From Simmondsia chinensis (lineage: Eukaryota; Streptophyta; Magnoliopsida; Caryophyllales; Simmondsiaceae): a stretch of DNA of 64,000 nt. Location: assembly GCA_018398585.1 (NCBI GenBank), contig JAGTTD010000010.1, positions 23,755,739-23,819,738 of the forward strand, given 5' to 3'. Of the stretch, positions 20,880-32,730 are shown one piece after another. Numbering within the stretch: the stretch's first letter is position 1; every line of letters starts with the position of its first letter. The notes under the pieces were generated by a model. It was not told where the DNA came from and did no database searches. It saw only the letters and a list, made by a program, of their open reading frames with translations. Both the position numbers and the translations under genes were made by a program.

Positions 20880-22920
20880 ACCAAGTCACAGCCATGCCAA
20901 CAAAAGTGGTTGTGATGATGACATCCCAAAAGATGAATGTATTGGGTTCGATGGCCATTCTCAAAAGCGTTTCATGGCTATGCTCAAATTTCTTTTAGAG
21001 ATTGTGGATCAAAGAGTCCAATAAACAATGACGGAAGCTTTAAAAATACAACGTGCTGAAACAGAGCATAGTCTAGCGACTCAACATGAAAACTCGGCCG
21101 CTATGGGAGCCGTAATTAATGACGTTGGAACCTCTTTGAATGAAAGGCGTCATAGAGAAAATGATTAGTAGAAATGAACTCGATCTTGTCTTCTAATACT
21201 ACCCTTAACGCTAAGGATGTGGTTAGGTAAATGGTGGTTGAAGTTGAGCCTTTCTTGGCTAGACAAGCTAAGACTTATAAGGGCTTAGTCCATGCCGTTA
21301 GCGAGTATATCAGGCAGCTTAGGCCTGTAGCTCTTCCATTAGTACTAGCTGGTTACCCTAGTAAGGTAACCTCGAGTTCACGATTGCCAGTTTCTCAGGT
21401 TAACTACACTATCCTAGAGAGAGCAGAGAACCCAACTGTGGCTAACCTAGGTGTTACGCCCATTGAATCTAGCCGTAGAAGTGACAACGTGCCCCTTGGG
21501 GTTGCTGGGCCTTTGAATCAGAGTTTCTCTCTAACCACGAGGGACCTCAACGCCAATGCGTCGGTGTTGCCTGTCCTTGAGATGGGGGTGTTACTGTTCA
21601 TACTGTTCTTAGGTAGTAGAGGTTACCTAGAGGCCCACTCAAGGCCATGAAGTAGGAGTGCATGGTTAGGCCCCCGCTTTTGGGAACCAAACTTCTCATC
21701 CTAGGCCTCTCCATGCTTATAATACTAGAGGGTAAATTAACAACCCAGTTCTTCAAGATCATGACTTTAGGATTGATTAGACAAGGATGAACCAACAGTA
21801 TGCTAACACTGGTGTGCTTACGAGCATGCATGTAACCCAGGCTCTGTTGGGACATACTTCATGGCCAGTATGATCAAGGGGTTTACCTAGGGGTTGGAAA
21901 GCAGGAACCTTTCCCACACCAGATTGTAACAGGAGCTTAGGGGTATCCTGTAGATTCCCCTCGATATCCTTACCCACTTGGGGGCAATGTCAGGCGCATA
22001 ATTAGGTGCTTAACCTACCCCTCTAAGACCAGTTGGCTGCCGTCATTGAGTAAACATATGAGTTGTGGCTCACAAGGATCTACAAATCATTGTAAACCTT
22101 AACTTGACTAAATAGACAGGGATTACCCTTTTCCTCTAGGATACAAGTTCTCCGAGTTCACCCTACTGTTTCTGCCCTTGAGCATTTGGCAAGCTTTAAT
22201 TGCCAATATAGGGAAGCGGTAGATAATCAATATCACAAGTTAAGGTTGTTCCTGAGCTCATTAACTGGGACCACTTTCCAGTGGTGTATTAGTGTACCCC
22301 CTAATTCTATCTATTGTTGGGATGATATGACCAGATAATTTGAGGCCTAATTCCGGAGAATGGAATTATGAACTTCCATGTCAGACTTGGCTTGAATGAG
22401 GCAGAAGCCAGGCGAGTCAGTGGAAGACTATATTAACCGGTTGAAGAGAGCCAGGTTAAAATACACAGTAGCCGTTCCTGAACTTGAGTACGCCATGATG
22501 GCCTTAAACGGCTTGGATATTGAGTTCAGTAAGAAATTCAAAGGCTCTAACTTTACAATGCTTCTTCAGTCGGTAAAATGTGCTGTTAGATATGAGGCTG
22601 TCTTAAAAAATAAAGTTTTAAGAAAACTAGATTCAAGAGAAGATCCTCCTTATGAGACTGACATTGCTAAATACATAAAAGGACCTCCTTTTTGTTTGTA
22701 ACACGGAAATTTTGACCCCAATTCTAACAAGGGAATATACTGTAAGTGGCACGATTCGTTGACCCATTCAATGAGGAACTGCATGATCTTTAAAAACGTA
22801 GTTCAGGATGCCATAGAAGCAAGTGAATCAATTTTCCCAGGAGAAGGGAAAATGGGCATTGATAAAGACGTCTTTCCCCAGTCCTGCCTAGATCAATGTA
22901 GTCGAGGTAGTCAAGCCGTA
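20880..22920 (+). pseudogene. Tat gag, second unit
   Basis: Blocks in order: N-terminal helical segment (20940-21220, with stops), VEVEPFLARQAKTYKGLVHA to LPVLEMG (21231-21590), capsid-like region (22320-22701: MRQKPGESVEDYINRLKRAR, GLDIEFSKKFKGSNF) and a nucleocapsid motif YCKWHDSLTHSMRNC at about 22738-22785, that is C-X2-H-X4-H-X4-C. A His in the second position is typical of Tat gag knuckles. The end reads GKMGIDKDVFPQ. Many stops and frameshifts. Homologous to 5880-6839 plus 12222-13382. Confidence 0.75.
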
Positions 22921-24380
22921 TCATCCCCATAACAACCAAACTAATGGTGGATCTCCATGCCGGATGAATTATATAAAGACGATATGACTATGGCCAACGC
23001 TTTGTCTGATAGGCTGCTCGAATCGGGAACACTGAGGTTTCCTCGAACCGCGTTGAGATTGCTAGAAGATCACTGTAAATGGCATATCACAGCTGACACG
23101 TGATTGTGAAGCGTTCAAGAGGTTCGTAAAGAAGCAACTGGAAGAAGGTACTGTCCTCCTCTCTAAGGAAGAATAGTTAGGCATGGCGATTCATACAAAT
23201 GACCATTGGCAGACAGTGTATGCTTCTAAGAAATAGGCATCAAGAAAACTCCTATTCCATACCCATGACCTTTGCGGGGGTTGTGGTCATAAGCTTGTAT
23301 CCAAAAAGAAGAAGCTGAACCTTTTCCTAAAGAAAAGGCAGGCTCCTCTAATGAAGACATCATCATCAGGGCTTTCTTAGGATTCTCCCTCAAAGACTTA
23401 GGTCATCATGAGGACAAGGCATCCTGAGAGGAATCTAAAGTACACTATACTGGATATGGACACGAGTTTGGAACCATGGTAATCAGGATGTCAGCCTTCT
23501 GGTGTTAGGTTCGACAATGCATGGGGGAGGAGTTGCCTTAATCAAGAGGCTATTATTCCAACCTTATTAGAACCCAAAAAAAGAGGCAACTGCACAAAAA
23601 GGTAGCTCAGTGGAGGACTTTACTCGATACATGCTCAGCCACGCTTTCTCAAGAAGAGGCCAGAGTCCAAAAGGGAAAGCAAACCGAGCATATGGATCTT
23701 GACGATCCAATGGCTGAGTCCAAACTTCTTAATACATGAAAAGGGCCAGGTCACAAGAAACCTAAGAGATGGGCTAGTTTCTCACCATCTTAGGGGCGAG
23801 AGTCTTGGTGGAACCAGCTTGCCAAGGACCCCCTAATGCTGAAAACTACTGAGGAATACTCCTCTCTCAGCATTAACATAGTGGATCCTCTCGACCGTGT
23901 GAACCCAACATGGTCTGACATTGACAATGATCTCCACGAAGAAGATCTCCCCCAGCCTATGGAGGAATCTCAAACACAAAAGGTTGATCTTAAAGACCAA
24001 CCGTAAGAACAAGACATGCAATCCAATGGCAGTTCTCAATTGCAGAATCAGGATACATCCATGGTTGAAAGCCCTGAGAAGTGAGCAGACGAAGGGATCC
24101 AAATTCATTTCAAGCTGCTCCCTGAAAAGGTGGATGTCAGAACCACCTTACTCTTCCCTTGTAATTCATGGCAACTGATGCCCAAGAAGGCGTCGAGGGT
24201 GATATGATAACATCTTCATGTGGAGCTCGTGGGTGAAGAAGTGGCCACTAAAGGTACACTCGACCCTTTGTCTTTAAAGGTTAATTCTATAACACGGGAA
24301 TTGCCTGATGACATACCTAACATATGAAGACAATGATTGATGGGCCTGATGCCGCCAATAAGCACATTAAGCCCTATACA
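22921..24380 (+). pseudogene. Gag-to-protease linker of second Tat unit, decayed
   Basis: No domain is recognised with certainty. There are patches of open frame with acidic, Glu/Asp/Ser-rich composition, for example around 23841-24180 (NIVDPLDRVNPTWSDIDNDL). In Tat elements a long variable spacer lies between nucleocapsid and protease, which fits its position. Numerous stops in all frames. Confidence 0.45.
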
Positions 24381-24384
24381 TCAA

Positions 24385-24741
24385 GGCCAAATTTGATGGT
24401 GCTCTAGTGAAGAGGGTCTTGATGGATATGACGCAGCTATTAACATACTACCTTCATATATGTTGGGTTTTATTGGTAAGTCTCGTGAAGACTTAGTTAC
24501 TTCAGATGCGGTAGTTTGTAGCTTTTCTAGAGCTACAACCAAATATGAAGGAGTCATACTAATTGACTTAACTGTTCGCAGCTTAAACAAGCTGACAGCT
24601 TTCTTTATGGTGGAAACTACCTCAAGCTATAATAATTTGCTCGGTAGAGTTCAGCTGCATGCTAATTGTTGTATTCCATCTTCACATCACCAGTTGCTTA
24701 TCTTCTGGAACCATGACAAGTATGAGGTTTATGGAAAATAA
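24385..24741 (+). pseudogene. Tat aspartic protease
   Basis: Across a frameshift the product reads AKFDGALVKRVLMD (about 24386-24430), then AAINILPSYMLGFIGKSRED, CSFSRATTKYEGVILIDLTV, TAFFMVETTSSYNNLLGR and HANCCIPSSHHQLLIFW. This is the Tat protease layout: catalytic Asp, then NILP, a flap and NxLLGRxWIH. The catalytic D(S/T)G is damaged: the D is followed by an altered codon instead of Gly-Ala. Confidence 0.78.
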
Positions 24742-25158
24742 CAAGCCATTCATGGCTTGCTCCAACTATGTTGAGGCAATATTCTGTGAAGATGGTGTGG
24801 GACCTTTAGACATCGAAAGGACCACTACAAAATTCGCCCAATAGTAGGACATGATAGCCATCCTTGACACTCCATCGACTGAAGCTAGGATTAGTCAAGC
24901 AGATTTCATGTAAGAAGACTCTGACTTATGGGGATGCATGAGAGCTCTTCTCGATGAAGGAGACTTTCGAGGCACTCCGGAACCACGATGTGGAGGCACC
25001 AAGACCTCTCAATAATGGCCCACGAGGCCATTTCCTCAGCATTAGAAAGGCTCATGGCCTAACACGTTGAGGATTAATTTTGGACTAAGCAGCCATTCAA
25101 TAATTTCTAAGTCCATACAACACAAGAAATAGAGCTGGAGCTCACAGACATAAGTGCA

Positions 25159-26560
25159 GTGCTAGCCAAAATAGAGGATTTAAGGGCTAAAGTCCAAGAC
25201 CCCTTCCTCAAGGTTAATTTGGGTTTAACAGCAAACCTAAGACCTACTTATAATACCACACTGCTTTCTATGGAGCACAAAGAGCAATACGTAACTTTTC
25301 TTCACGAATTCAAGGACTACTTTGCTTGGGATCATTACGGGATGCCTGGCCCAGACGGAATAGTGGTTGAGCATAGGCTTCTTATTAAGCTAGGCTCGAG
25401 GCCCATCATTTAGCCCCAGAGAAGGATTGCCTAAGAATTCATTGATTTGGTCAAGGAAGAGATTGAAAGACTCTTAAAGGCCAAATTTATCAGAATTACC
25501 GGGTATGCTGAGTGGCTGGTACATATTGTTCCTTACATTAAAAAGAATGGAAAAATTTAGATCTGTATTGATTTCATAGATCTAAATGCAACCAACCCAA
25601 AGGATGAGTATCCAATGCCTATTGTCGATGTGCTCAATGACTCAACCTTGAGGCATGAGGTTTTGTCCTTTATGGATGGCTACTGTGGGTTCTACCAAGT
25701 CATGATTGCTTCGGAGGATACTCAGAAAATAGCATTCAGGTGTCTTGAGTCAATAGGGAAGTTTGAATGGGTGGCTATGCCCTTTGGTTTGAAGAAAGTT
25801 GGGGCCACCTACCAGAGAGCCATGAACATGCTCTTGCATGACCTCATTTGCAAGACCTTGAAAGTCTATATAGATGATCTCATTTGTGTTTTTAGCGTAC
25901 AAACTGGTAACTTTCTTCATTTGTGATGCACCAAAGGGGCATCGAGGTGGATATTAATAAGACCGAAGCCATCCAATAGGCCAAACCGCCCTCAAACAAA
26001 AAGGAGCTTCAATGCTTTCTTGGCTAGGTTAATTTCCTAAGATGTTTAATCTTGAATGTCACAGGGAAAACAAAAGTCTTCTCTCCACTATTGAGACTCA
26101 TATCTTAAAAGGAATTCAATTAGGAGGAGACACATTAAGCAGCATTCGAGGCCATCGAGGAGTACTTGATTATGCCAACAGTACTTATTCCTCCAAAGTA
26201 GGGCAAGCCTTTAAAAATCTTTGTCTCTGCTTCTAAGGAATCAATTTTCTTGTACTAGATAATGAGCAAGGTTTTGAACAGGCTGTGTTCTACCTTAGTC
26301 GTAGCCTAAAGGAATGTGAAATAAAGTATTCCCCAATTGAAAATTTTTCTCTGTCATTGTTTTATGTATAAATAAAATTGAGACATTATTTCTTGGTTTT
26401 TATAATATATGTGGTTGCCCATATAGATGTCCTATAGTACATGCTAGATAGACCATTTCTAAGAGGGAGACTGAAAAGATGGAGCTTAGCTTTACTTCAG
26501 TTTAACTTGGTTTATGTATTACAAAAGTCGGTAAAGGGACAAGCTTTAGCATACTTTTTA
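25159..26560 (+). pseudogene. Tat reverse transcriptase and first RNase H
   Basis: RT motifs in one frame with three stops: FLHEFKDYFAWDHYGMPGPD, LLKAKFIRITGYAEWLVH, CIDFIDLNATNPKDEYPMPI, LSFMDGYCGFYQVMI, WVAMPFGLKKVGATYQRAMN and the catalytic VYIDDLI (about 25864-25884). LNxxxPKDEYPMP is diagnostic of Tat. Connection and RNase H follow in broken frames (FEQAVFYLSRSLKECEIKYS, FLRGRLKRWSLALLQFNLVY, KGQALAYFLADQP). The RT active site is intact, but the ORF is dead. Confidence 0.88.
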
Positions 26561-26610
26561 GCTGACCAACCAAACATCCATATTGGCTTAAACAATGAGC
26601 CAGAATAGCT

Positions 26611-26990
26611 TCTAGTAGTAGAACTGGCTCCTTGGAAACTGTTCTTTGATGATTCAAGGACTAATTCAAGTGCTGGCGTTAGAATCATGATAGAATCCCT
26701 GCAAGGGATCATCACTAAATTGGCTATTACCTTGGTGGGTAAATGTTCCAATAACATGCTAGAGTATGAGGCATTGATAAATGGCATTCAAACTCTTTTA
26801 GAGATGCAAGTCCTCAATGTTATCATCAAAGGGGATTCACAGTTAGTAATCTGCCAAGCAGAGGGGAATTTTAATGTTTTAGTGATACCTTGGATCGATA
26901 CCTATAAGTAGTACATAAACTATTAAGTAAATTCGATACTATGTAGTTTGAATATATTCCTAAGGAACACAATAAGGCGGCCAACGACTT
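26611..26990 (+). pseudogene. Second, archaeal-type RNase H (aRNH) of Tat
   Basis: The frame reads APWKLFFDDSRTNSSAGVRI, then CSNNMLEYEALINGIQTLLE and VIIKGDSQLVICQ. These are the W-LFFDGS, NNxAEYEAL and GDSQLVI signatures of the aRNH domain that Tat-lineage elements carry downstream of their ordinary RNase H. The catalytic Asp of DDS, the Glu of EYEAL and the Asp of GDS are all present; the usual Gly of DGS is Asp here. A stop follows at about 26909. Confidence 0.82.
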
Positions 26991-27199
26991 GGCTCAGTAG
27001 GCATCTTGGTACAAATGGCCAAGAACTTGGTGTGAAGAAAGCATGGTCATTAAGGCTAAGATTCTAGATCATGACATCGAGTTCACTGTGTCTTCCACCC
27101 TCATAGGAGAAGACACGCCAAGAAGACACTTGGAGTACTATGAGGCTAATCAAATTTTCCTAAGTCAACAAGAGGATTGGAGGAAGCCCTTGGTGGATT

Positions 27200-28216
27200 A
27201 CTTCAAGAACCCTTAAAAATACATTAAGGACAAAAAGATTAAAATTAGAGCTCACATATTCCATCTGGATGGTCAGTCTGGCGAGTTGTATAAAAGGGAC
27301 TCTAGTGGAGTGCTTCTCAAGTGCCTTGACTTAGATGAGGCAATGCTGGTAATGGTAGGAACCCACATGGGTTTCTGTGGATCCCATCTAACTGGCAACA
27401 AAATGCATTGGCTCATTAGACGTTATGGCTACTATTGGCCATTAATGATGGATGATTGCATAACATGGACATGTGCCAAGAGTCCTAACAGCTAAGATGC
27501 ACGCTATTATCAAACCATGGCCATTTAGGGGTTGGGCAATGGACGTCATAAAGGATTTTAAACCTCCTTTTAGTAAATAACACTCTTATATTCTGGTGGC
27601 TATTGACTAATTCACAAAGTGGGTGGATGTTAAACCATAGAGGAATATAAATCAGCAAGACATAGATTGATTTCATTAAAGAACACATCCTATGTAGGTT
27701 TGGTATCCCAAAAACCATCGCAGTAGACCAGGCTAAAGTGTTTAATGGGGCTGAGGTTAAAGAGTTTACCAAAAGTTTCAACATGGAAATCTTAAACTCA
27801 ACACCTTATTAAGCTCAAGCTAATGGCCAGGCAGAGTCAACCAACACGATTTTGAAGGCTAACATTGAAACAATGATAGAGGAAAATCCTATAGAGTGGC
27901 ATAAGTTTGTACTAAATGCCCTTTGGGAATACAAAACCTCAAAGCTAGGTGCAACTAGGACAACTCCTTTCCTTTTGACGTATGGCCATGATGATGTGAT
28001 CCCAATGGAAATAACAGTTTAGTCTATTAGACTAGCTCATCAGGGAAATTTTTCTGAACTTGAATACAGGAAGTCCATGATGGATGAGCTTACTAATTTA
28101 GAACAAGTAAGGCTTGATGCTCTTCATAAATTGTAAACTCAAAAAAAGAGGGTTGCCAAAGCCTACAACAAAAAGGTCAAACCCAGGTCTATTGACTTAA
28201 GGGATCTAGAAAGTAG
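27200..28216 (+). pseudogene. Tat integrase
   Basis: N-terminal region: GELYKRDSSGVLLKCLD, MVGTHMGFCGSHLTGNKMHW, RRYGYYWPLMMDDCITW, with the zinc His-His-Cys-Cys only partly kept. The core, in another frame from about 27530: AMDVIKDFKPPFSK, VAID.FTKWVDVK, KTIAVDQAKVFNGAEVKEF and AQANGQAESTN, giving the expected D, D and E positions. C-terminal part: EYKTSKLGATRTTPFLLTYG, RKSMMDELTNLEQVRLDALH, AKAYNKKVKPR. The chromovirus remnant at 28222 cuts the end. At least six stops. Confidence 0.85.
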
Positions 28217-28221
28217 TTCTA

Positions 28222-28612
28222 TGTTATGATCGGACTGCGTTTTAAGCATTAAAAGTTGTGTTTTGGGTTAAAGGTTGCAATTAGAAATAAGGGGGGTCTT
28301 GGCGAGAACTGGAGTTAGTGGCTGTTAGGCGTTCAATTGGTTCATTTGGCGCGTGTTTTAACTATTATGCAAATAATCTATATTAGCTTGAGTCTAGATG
28401 CAATGTTTAGCTAGATTTTTTGTTCTTGCACTGACTGAGCTTATTTAGTATAAGTTTAGAGCTCTCTTTGTAATTGTATTCATTGAATGATAAAGATCTA
28501 ATTCTTCTTCTCAACCCTAATTCTCTCTACTTCTCATCTCTTTCTTCTCCTTCTCATCTCAAATTCCTTCCCTTCTTAGGTTATGGTTCAAGATTAATCT
28601 TGAATCATAACA
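28222..28612 (+). repeat. LTR of chromovirus 3 remnant
   Basis: It starts TGTTATGATCGG and ends GAATCATAACA, with a pyrimidine-rich CTTCTTCTC region at about 28500-28580 and a candidate AATGATAAAG polyadenylation area near 28485. The 5' end equals that of the solo LTR at 13606-14111 (minus). Confidence 0.82.
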
Positions 28613-28679
28613 ATTTGTATCAATGCTTGCGTTGCTTGCATTTGATTGCTGATTGTTTTGACCTGATCTGGCTAGAGGA

Positions 28680-30015
28680 TCTAATACTAGAGCTAATGTT
28701 GCTACTAATGCTAGAGCTAATCAAGCTGATCCGTTTGAGCAATTGAAGCGACAGGTGCAATAGATGATAACAGCAATGCAGCAATCTCAAGGTCAGAAGC
28801 TAGAATAGAAACTGAATCATCAATCATAGCAGTTGTAGCAACAGGTCAATAGGTTGCAAGAGCAGTTAAATAGACAAAGTTTTCCTTTAGAAGCTGGAGT
28901 TTTATCTGCTGCTAGTTAGCACGCAAGGCCACCAGATCTTATGCAGCCTCAAGTATTTGCAGATAGTGGAGATGGAATGATTGTGGCAAGGAACACTGAT
29001 TTAGGTAGCCTTGGGTAGAAATTAAACTGTTAAATGGAATGCAACCATAGTTGTGGATTAGAAGTTATGAAAGATACTTTCATTTCTATGACATAGCAAA
29101 AGCAGAAAAGGTGGAGTTGGCTATAATGTATCTCCATGGAGATTAAGAGGTGTGGTTTTACAGTCTCATTCGCATCAAACCTTCACTTTCTTGGTCTAAA
29201 TTTGTGGAGGAATTATGTGAGCATTATGGTGATGAAGATCTAGGAGATGTGGTGGATAACCTCAATATGGTAGCACAGATCACTTCAGTGAGGGAATACA
29301 TGACATGGTTTGAGAACTTGAGAGTGAGAATGATGACTCTTAATCCTAGTGCTAGTGAAGCTTATTGAGTTTCTAGCTTCATTAATAGCCTTAAGCCAAG
29401 AATAAAGAACCTTGTCAAGGCCATGAGTCCTTTGACCTCGTCCAAAGCTTATGCAAAGGCCAAATTGGTTGAATCCACGGTTCTTACAGCTTCTGATGGA
29501 TAGAAAAGTAAAAATACCCAAGTCACTTCTTCTTAACAGCAAAGTGTGTCTATGAAGCCTAAACATTGAGTTTAGAGGAGAAGAAGGCTCAAAGGTTGTG
29601 TTTCAAATGCAATCAAAGATATTTCTTTGGGCATAAATGCAATCCAAAGCTCCTTATGTCAATAACAAGAGCTGAGACTGGGGAAGGCATTGAAGATATG
29701 GAGGTGGAGGCAGGATTAAATGATCCAACTAAAGAATTCCATGATGATTTTGAGAAGGATGAAATGGAAATTTCTATTAAGGCCTTGACTTGAAATAAAT
29801 CTCATAACACAACAAGAATCAAAGGGGAAGTAGGCCACAAGCCTCTTTTGATATTAATTGATAGTAGGAGTACTCATAGCTTTATTGATCCCAAGGTTGT
29901 CAAGAGAGTGGGGCATGAAGTAATTAGAACAAGTCTCTTGGCTGTGACTGATGGGAATTCGATTCTCCCTCAGACCAAGTGTAAAGGATTCAATTGGCAA
30001 ATGCAAGGTCACCAA
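28680..30015 (+). pseudogene. Chromovirus 3 Gag and partial protease
   Basis: The N-terminus is Gln-rich with several CAG/CAA-derived stops. The capsid core spans 29150-29470 (MWFYSLIRIKPSLSW, YGDEDLGDVVDNLNMV, REYMTWFENLRVRMM, stop at 29366, SFINSLKPRIKNLVKA). The zinc knuckle is RLCFKCNQRYFFGHKC at about 29594-29641. The protease active site reads LLILIDSRSTHSFIDPK at about 29844: the catalytic DSG has become DSR (GGG to AGG). Homologous to 7274-8700. Confidence 0.82.
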
Positions 30016-30020
30016 GCTCA

Positions 30021-30413
30021 TCCTAACGAACCTCACCTTATACAGAACTCTAAAGTGATGAATAAGCTCACTGACCAAATTCATCACAAATAGATACCTT
30101 CATGGATCTTTTTAATGGTTATATAGGAAGCTTGGATGAGGCCCTATCTCAAAGAGGCTGGCAGTGGCGCTTCTCTAAGTGGTTCACTTAAAGTGACTCC
30201 TGAGCGAAAGTGACTATATTTCCTCCATAAGTGCTTGAGCAGAGAGATTTAGTTTCCTGAGGGGGCTCAGGCACATGTTGCTAAGGTGGAGAGTTTGGGA
30301 TTTCTATAATGACTGAAGCTAACATTTCCTGTGTTTTTGAAAAGACTAAGCCAGAACAGCCTTAGCATGAGATGAATAAAAGAAAACCAATCAAGAAAGG
30401 CCGATACCTCTAT
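30021..30413 (+). other. Unassigned Tat interior between INT and antisense ORF
   Basis: About 390 bp follow the chromovirus 3 break. I see no domain in either strand. By position it should be the integrase C-terminal tail and spacer of the Tat unit, possibly mixed with deletion-junction sequence. Confidence 0.4.
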
Positions 30414-32560
30414 TTAAGGGAGCCTTGCTCTTCTCTTTCTCACTAGATGTGAGATGGGTATATCTTCTTCATCATCTTCTTCTTCTTCTTCTTCTGCCTG
30501 AATGGCTCTAGATGGAAGAACAAAAGAAGCATCTATCATTGTTCTTTTCTTCAAGCCACCAACTTCAAGGGATGGGGGAGAGATTTCCGGAGGGGATTCG
30601 TCTAGGGATGGTTTGGATGAAGCTTTAGGTACTCCTAGGTGTTTCTTGAGCAGCTGAGGCCACAAGAGAACAAGGACGAGTCTTTGTTCAAGCTGTTAAA
30701 GATTAAAATTGAAGTCTACCTCAAAGATGGATGTTCACCTGGTATTGCCTTCTTTGGGGTCTGCCTTATTCTGGCTGGCTAGGCTACCCTCGAGTTGGGA
30801 CTTGCAAGCTCAAGGGAAGGAGTAACATATTGCTTGGCACCTCTGGCCTCCAAAGAGGAAAAATGAGGTGTGGCACATGGGGATTGCCTACAAGTAAGAA
30901 GGTACCAATAGAGTGACTTGAGATCTAGGTTAGACTCATGAAGCTCTTTGTATTGAGGGAGCTGAATAAAGATCCTATTACCCCACCATCAGTTCCTAGT
31001 CCTCAAACTTGGAAAAGGAACGTCTTGTACCATCCTAAACTTCCTGGCAAACAATCTAGGCCTATAAGTCTCTACATCAGGACAAGTCTGATGATCAAAG
31101 AAGAGATCTTGAGGGCACAAGATTACCTGCCATGTTTGAGCATTAATGTCTACTAAGACACCATAATGAAGGTCCAGTTTCCAAAACCAAAGAACACAAA
31201 GTTTCCTCTCTTTAAAGGGAGTCCACTGGATCCCTGTCCTAATTCAAGGAGACATAAGCTTCTCAAGGCATTAGTAAAAAGACCATCATGCGAGTAAAGA
31301 ACCTCACTTCAAGAAAATTTCTCTCCATAGCAAGTGACCCCCTCATCTATAGAGACAAAGGGGCCTCTGTGGCAGAGCTTGGCAAAGAGGCTTAGGCCCA
31401 TAGTTGGACTAGCCACAAGGGTCCTCTTAGCTGGACAGCATAGTTCTTGACTATGACGTCCCTAAGGCATCCATACACTTGAGCTAAAAATAGTGGTCCT
31501 AGAGCCAGTGGACTAGTGCTGAAGGCTAGATTTATTGCCACCATCCTCAGAGACTTAAGCATGGTGTAGGAGGAGTTAGCCAAAAAAAAAAGGAACAAAA
31601 AAAAAAAAAAAAAAAAATTATTCAACAAAAAATAAGTAAAAACAAACCTCTTCTTCTTTGGACCTTCATCCATAGTTATGACTTTCTATTTCAAAAACTT
31701 TTACAAAAGTCTCATAACCGCTAGGCAGGTCAGTCATAGGAAAAAAAAAAAAGGCAAAGTTTTCAGCCCTTTTAGAAACAAAAGAATCAAGAGGCAACTC
31801 TTCTACCCCTGGAGAAGGACCTATTAAGGCCGCTATATCCTCTAAGATAATTCCTGAAAAACCCTCAGGGAGGAAAAAAAGCATTATAATATATGTTCTA
31901 GCAGTAAGTGAGGGCTGTCATAATAGGGTAATCATACCTAAGAGCAATCTTAGAGAGTCTGATAGCTTTATAGATGTAAAGATTCTTCCATTTCTCTTCT
32001 CAGGTGAGGACCAGTTAATCCACCCACTTAGTGTACTGCTTGATCAGGAACGTCCACCCTTTGAAGGAGGCAGATTCTTTGCAGATGTGCCTACTACACC
32101 AAGAATGACCTACAGAGGCTGTGCGAAGCAAAAGAGATACGTCATTATCTAAAAAACACGCCCTTAAGGCTTAAGATGTCAAAAGAAGGGTAAAAAAATG
32201 GGCCCTAGAGAACAGGGTTCAAAGATTGAAAAAAGATCATTCTCAGACATTCAAGAAAAATCCTCCTTGATGGTACCAAGGTCAATAGGGCTCTGAAGCC
32301 CTATAAGAGACCATTGAAACATCTAATTGAACCAAACATGCCAACTGCTCAATAGGGCTTTCAGTCTGAGGGATGGGGGCAAAGACAGTGCAATAGATTT
32401 GACCCATTTCTTAGTGGTTTGAAGAATCTCAAGATGCAAAGAGCAAATTAGCAATGGAGGACAAAAAAAATCAAAAGTAGAGAGCAAGTGTTTTTGAGCA
32501 CATGATCACAGCAAAAAGAGAGCACATAGCAGAAAAGTTAAGATTCGAAGCCCTAACTAT
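30414..32560 (-). pseudogene. Antisense ORF of the Tat element, plant mobile domain (PMD)-like
   Basis: On the strand opposite to pol, between INT and the 3' LTR, the decayed product reads in order (with frameshifts): KGWTFLIKQYTKWVD, WKNLYIYKAIRLSKIALRYD, YPIMTALTYC, EGFSGIILEDIAALIGPSPG (about 31808-31867), then NLAFSTSPLALGPLFLAQVY and GPLWLVQLWA (about 31392-31540), and a C-terminal acidic tail with AEEEEEEDDEEDIPISHLV (30414-30500). The W..IY.AI..SKY, T.LED.A.L.GL, LAPA.LA..Y and LW.P..L.QLW motifs are those of the plant mobile domain known from antisense ORFs of some Tat elements. Frame breaks near 31670, a T-rich run and several stops make it a pseudogene. A purely chance ORF is unlikely given the ordered matches. 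Confidence 0.72.
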
Positions 32561-32730
32561 CATATTAATAGACATGTGAAAATGAAGGATAATAAAGCGT
32601 CAAACAGTGTTCTCGTGATCTACTTATAGCCGTTGGGATTCAAATCAAACATATTTTTTACCCATTGAAAATTTGAAATTACCAATGGCTAAAAGGAGGG
32701 CATTTGTTTACACTCCAAACTCGAGGGAGT

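Larger units (their letters stand above)
28222..30020 (+). mobile_element. Chromovirus 3 remnant: one LTR, gag and protease only
   Basis: A 391-bp LTR (28222-28612, TGTTATGATC to ATCATAACA) is followed by a decayed primer site (TTGTATCAATGC at about 28615), gag and the beginning of protease. Homology to chromoviruses 1 and 2 stops after QTKCKGFNWQMQGH, about 30020. The rest and the second LTR are missing, so the 3' boundary is a deletion and no target duplication can be read (left flank TTCTA). It is inserted at the C-terminus of the Tat integrase. Confidence 0.78.

Noticed and set aside
31560..31620. Poly-A run as LINE/SINE tail
   Set aside because: It lies inside the antisense PMD-like frame with no element body or target duplication; better explained as a homopolymer expansion.
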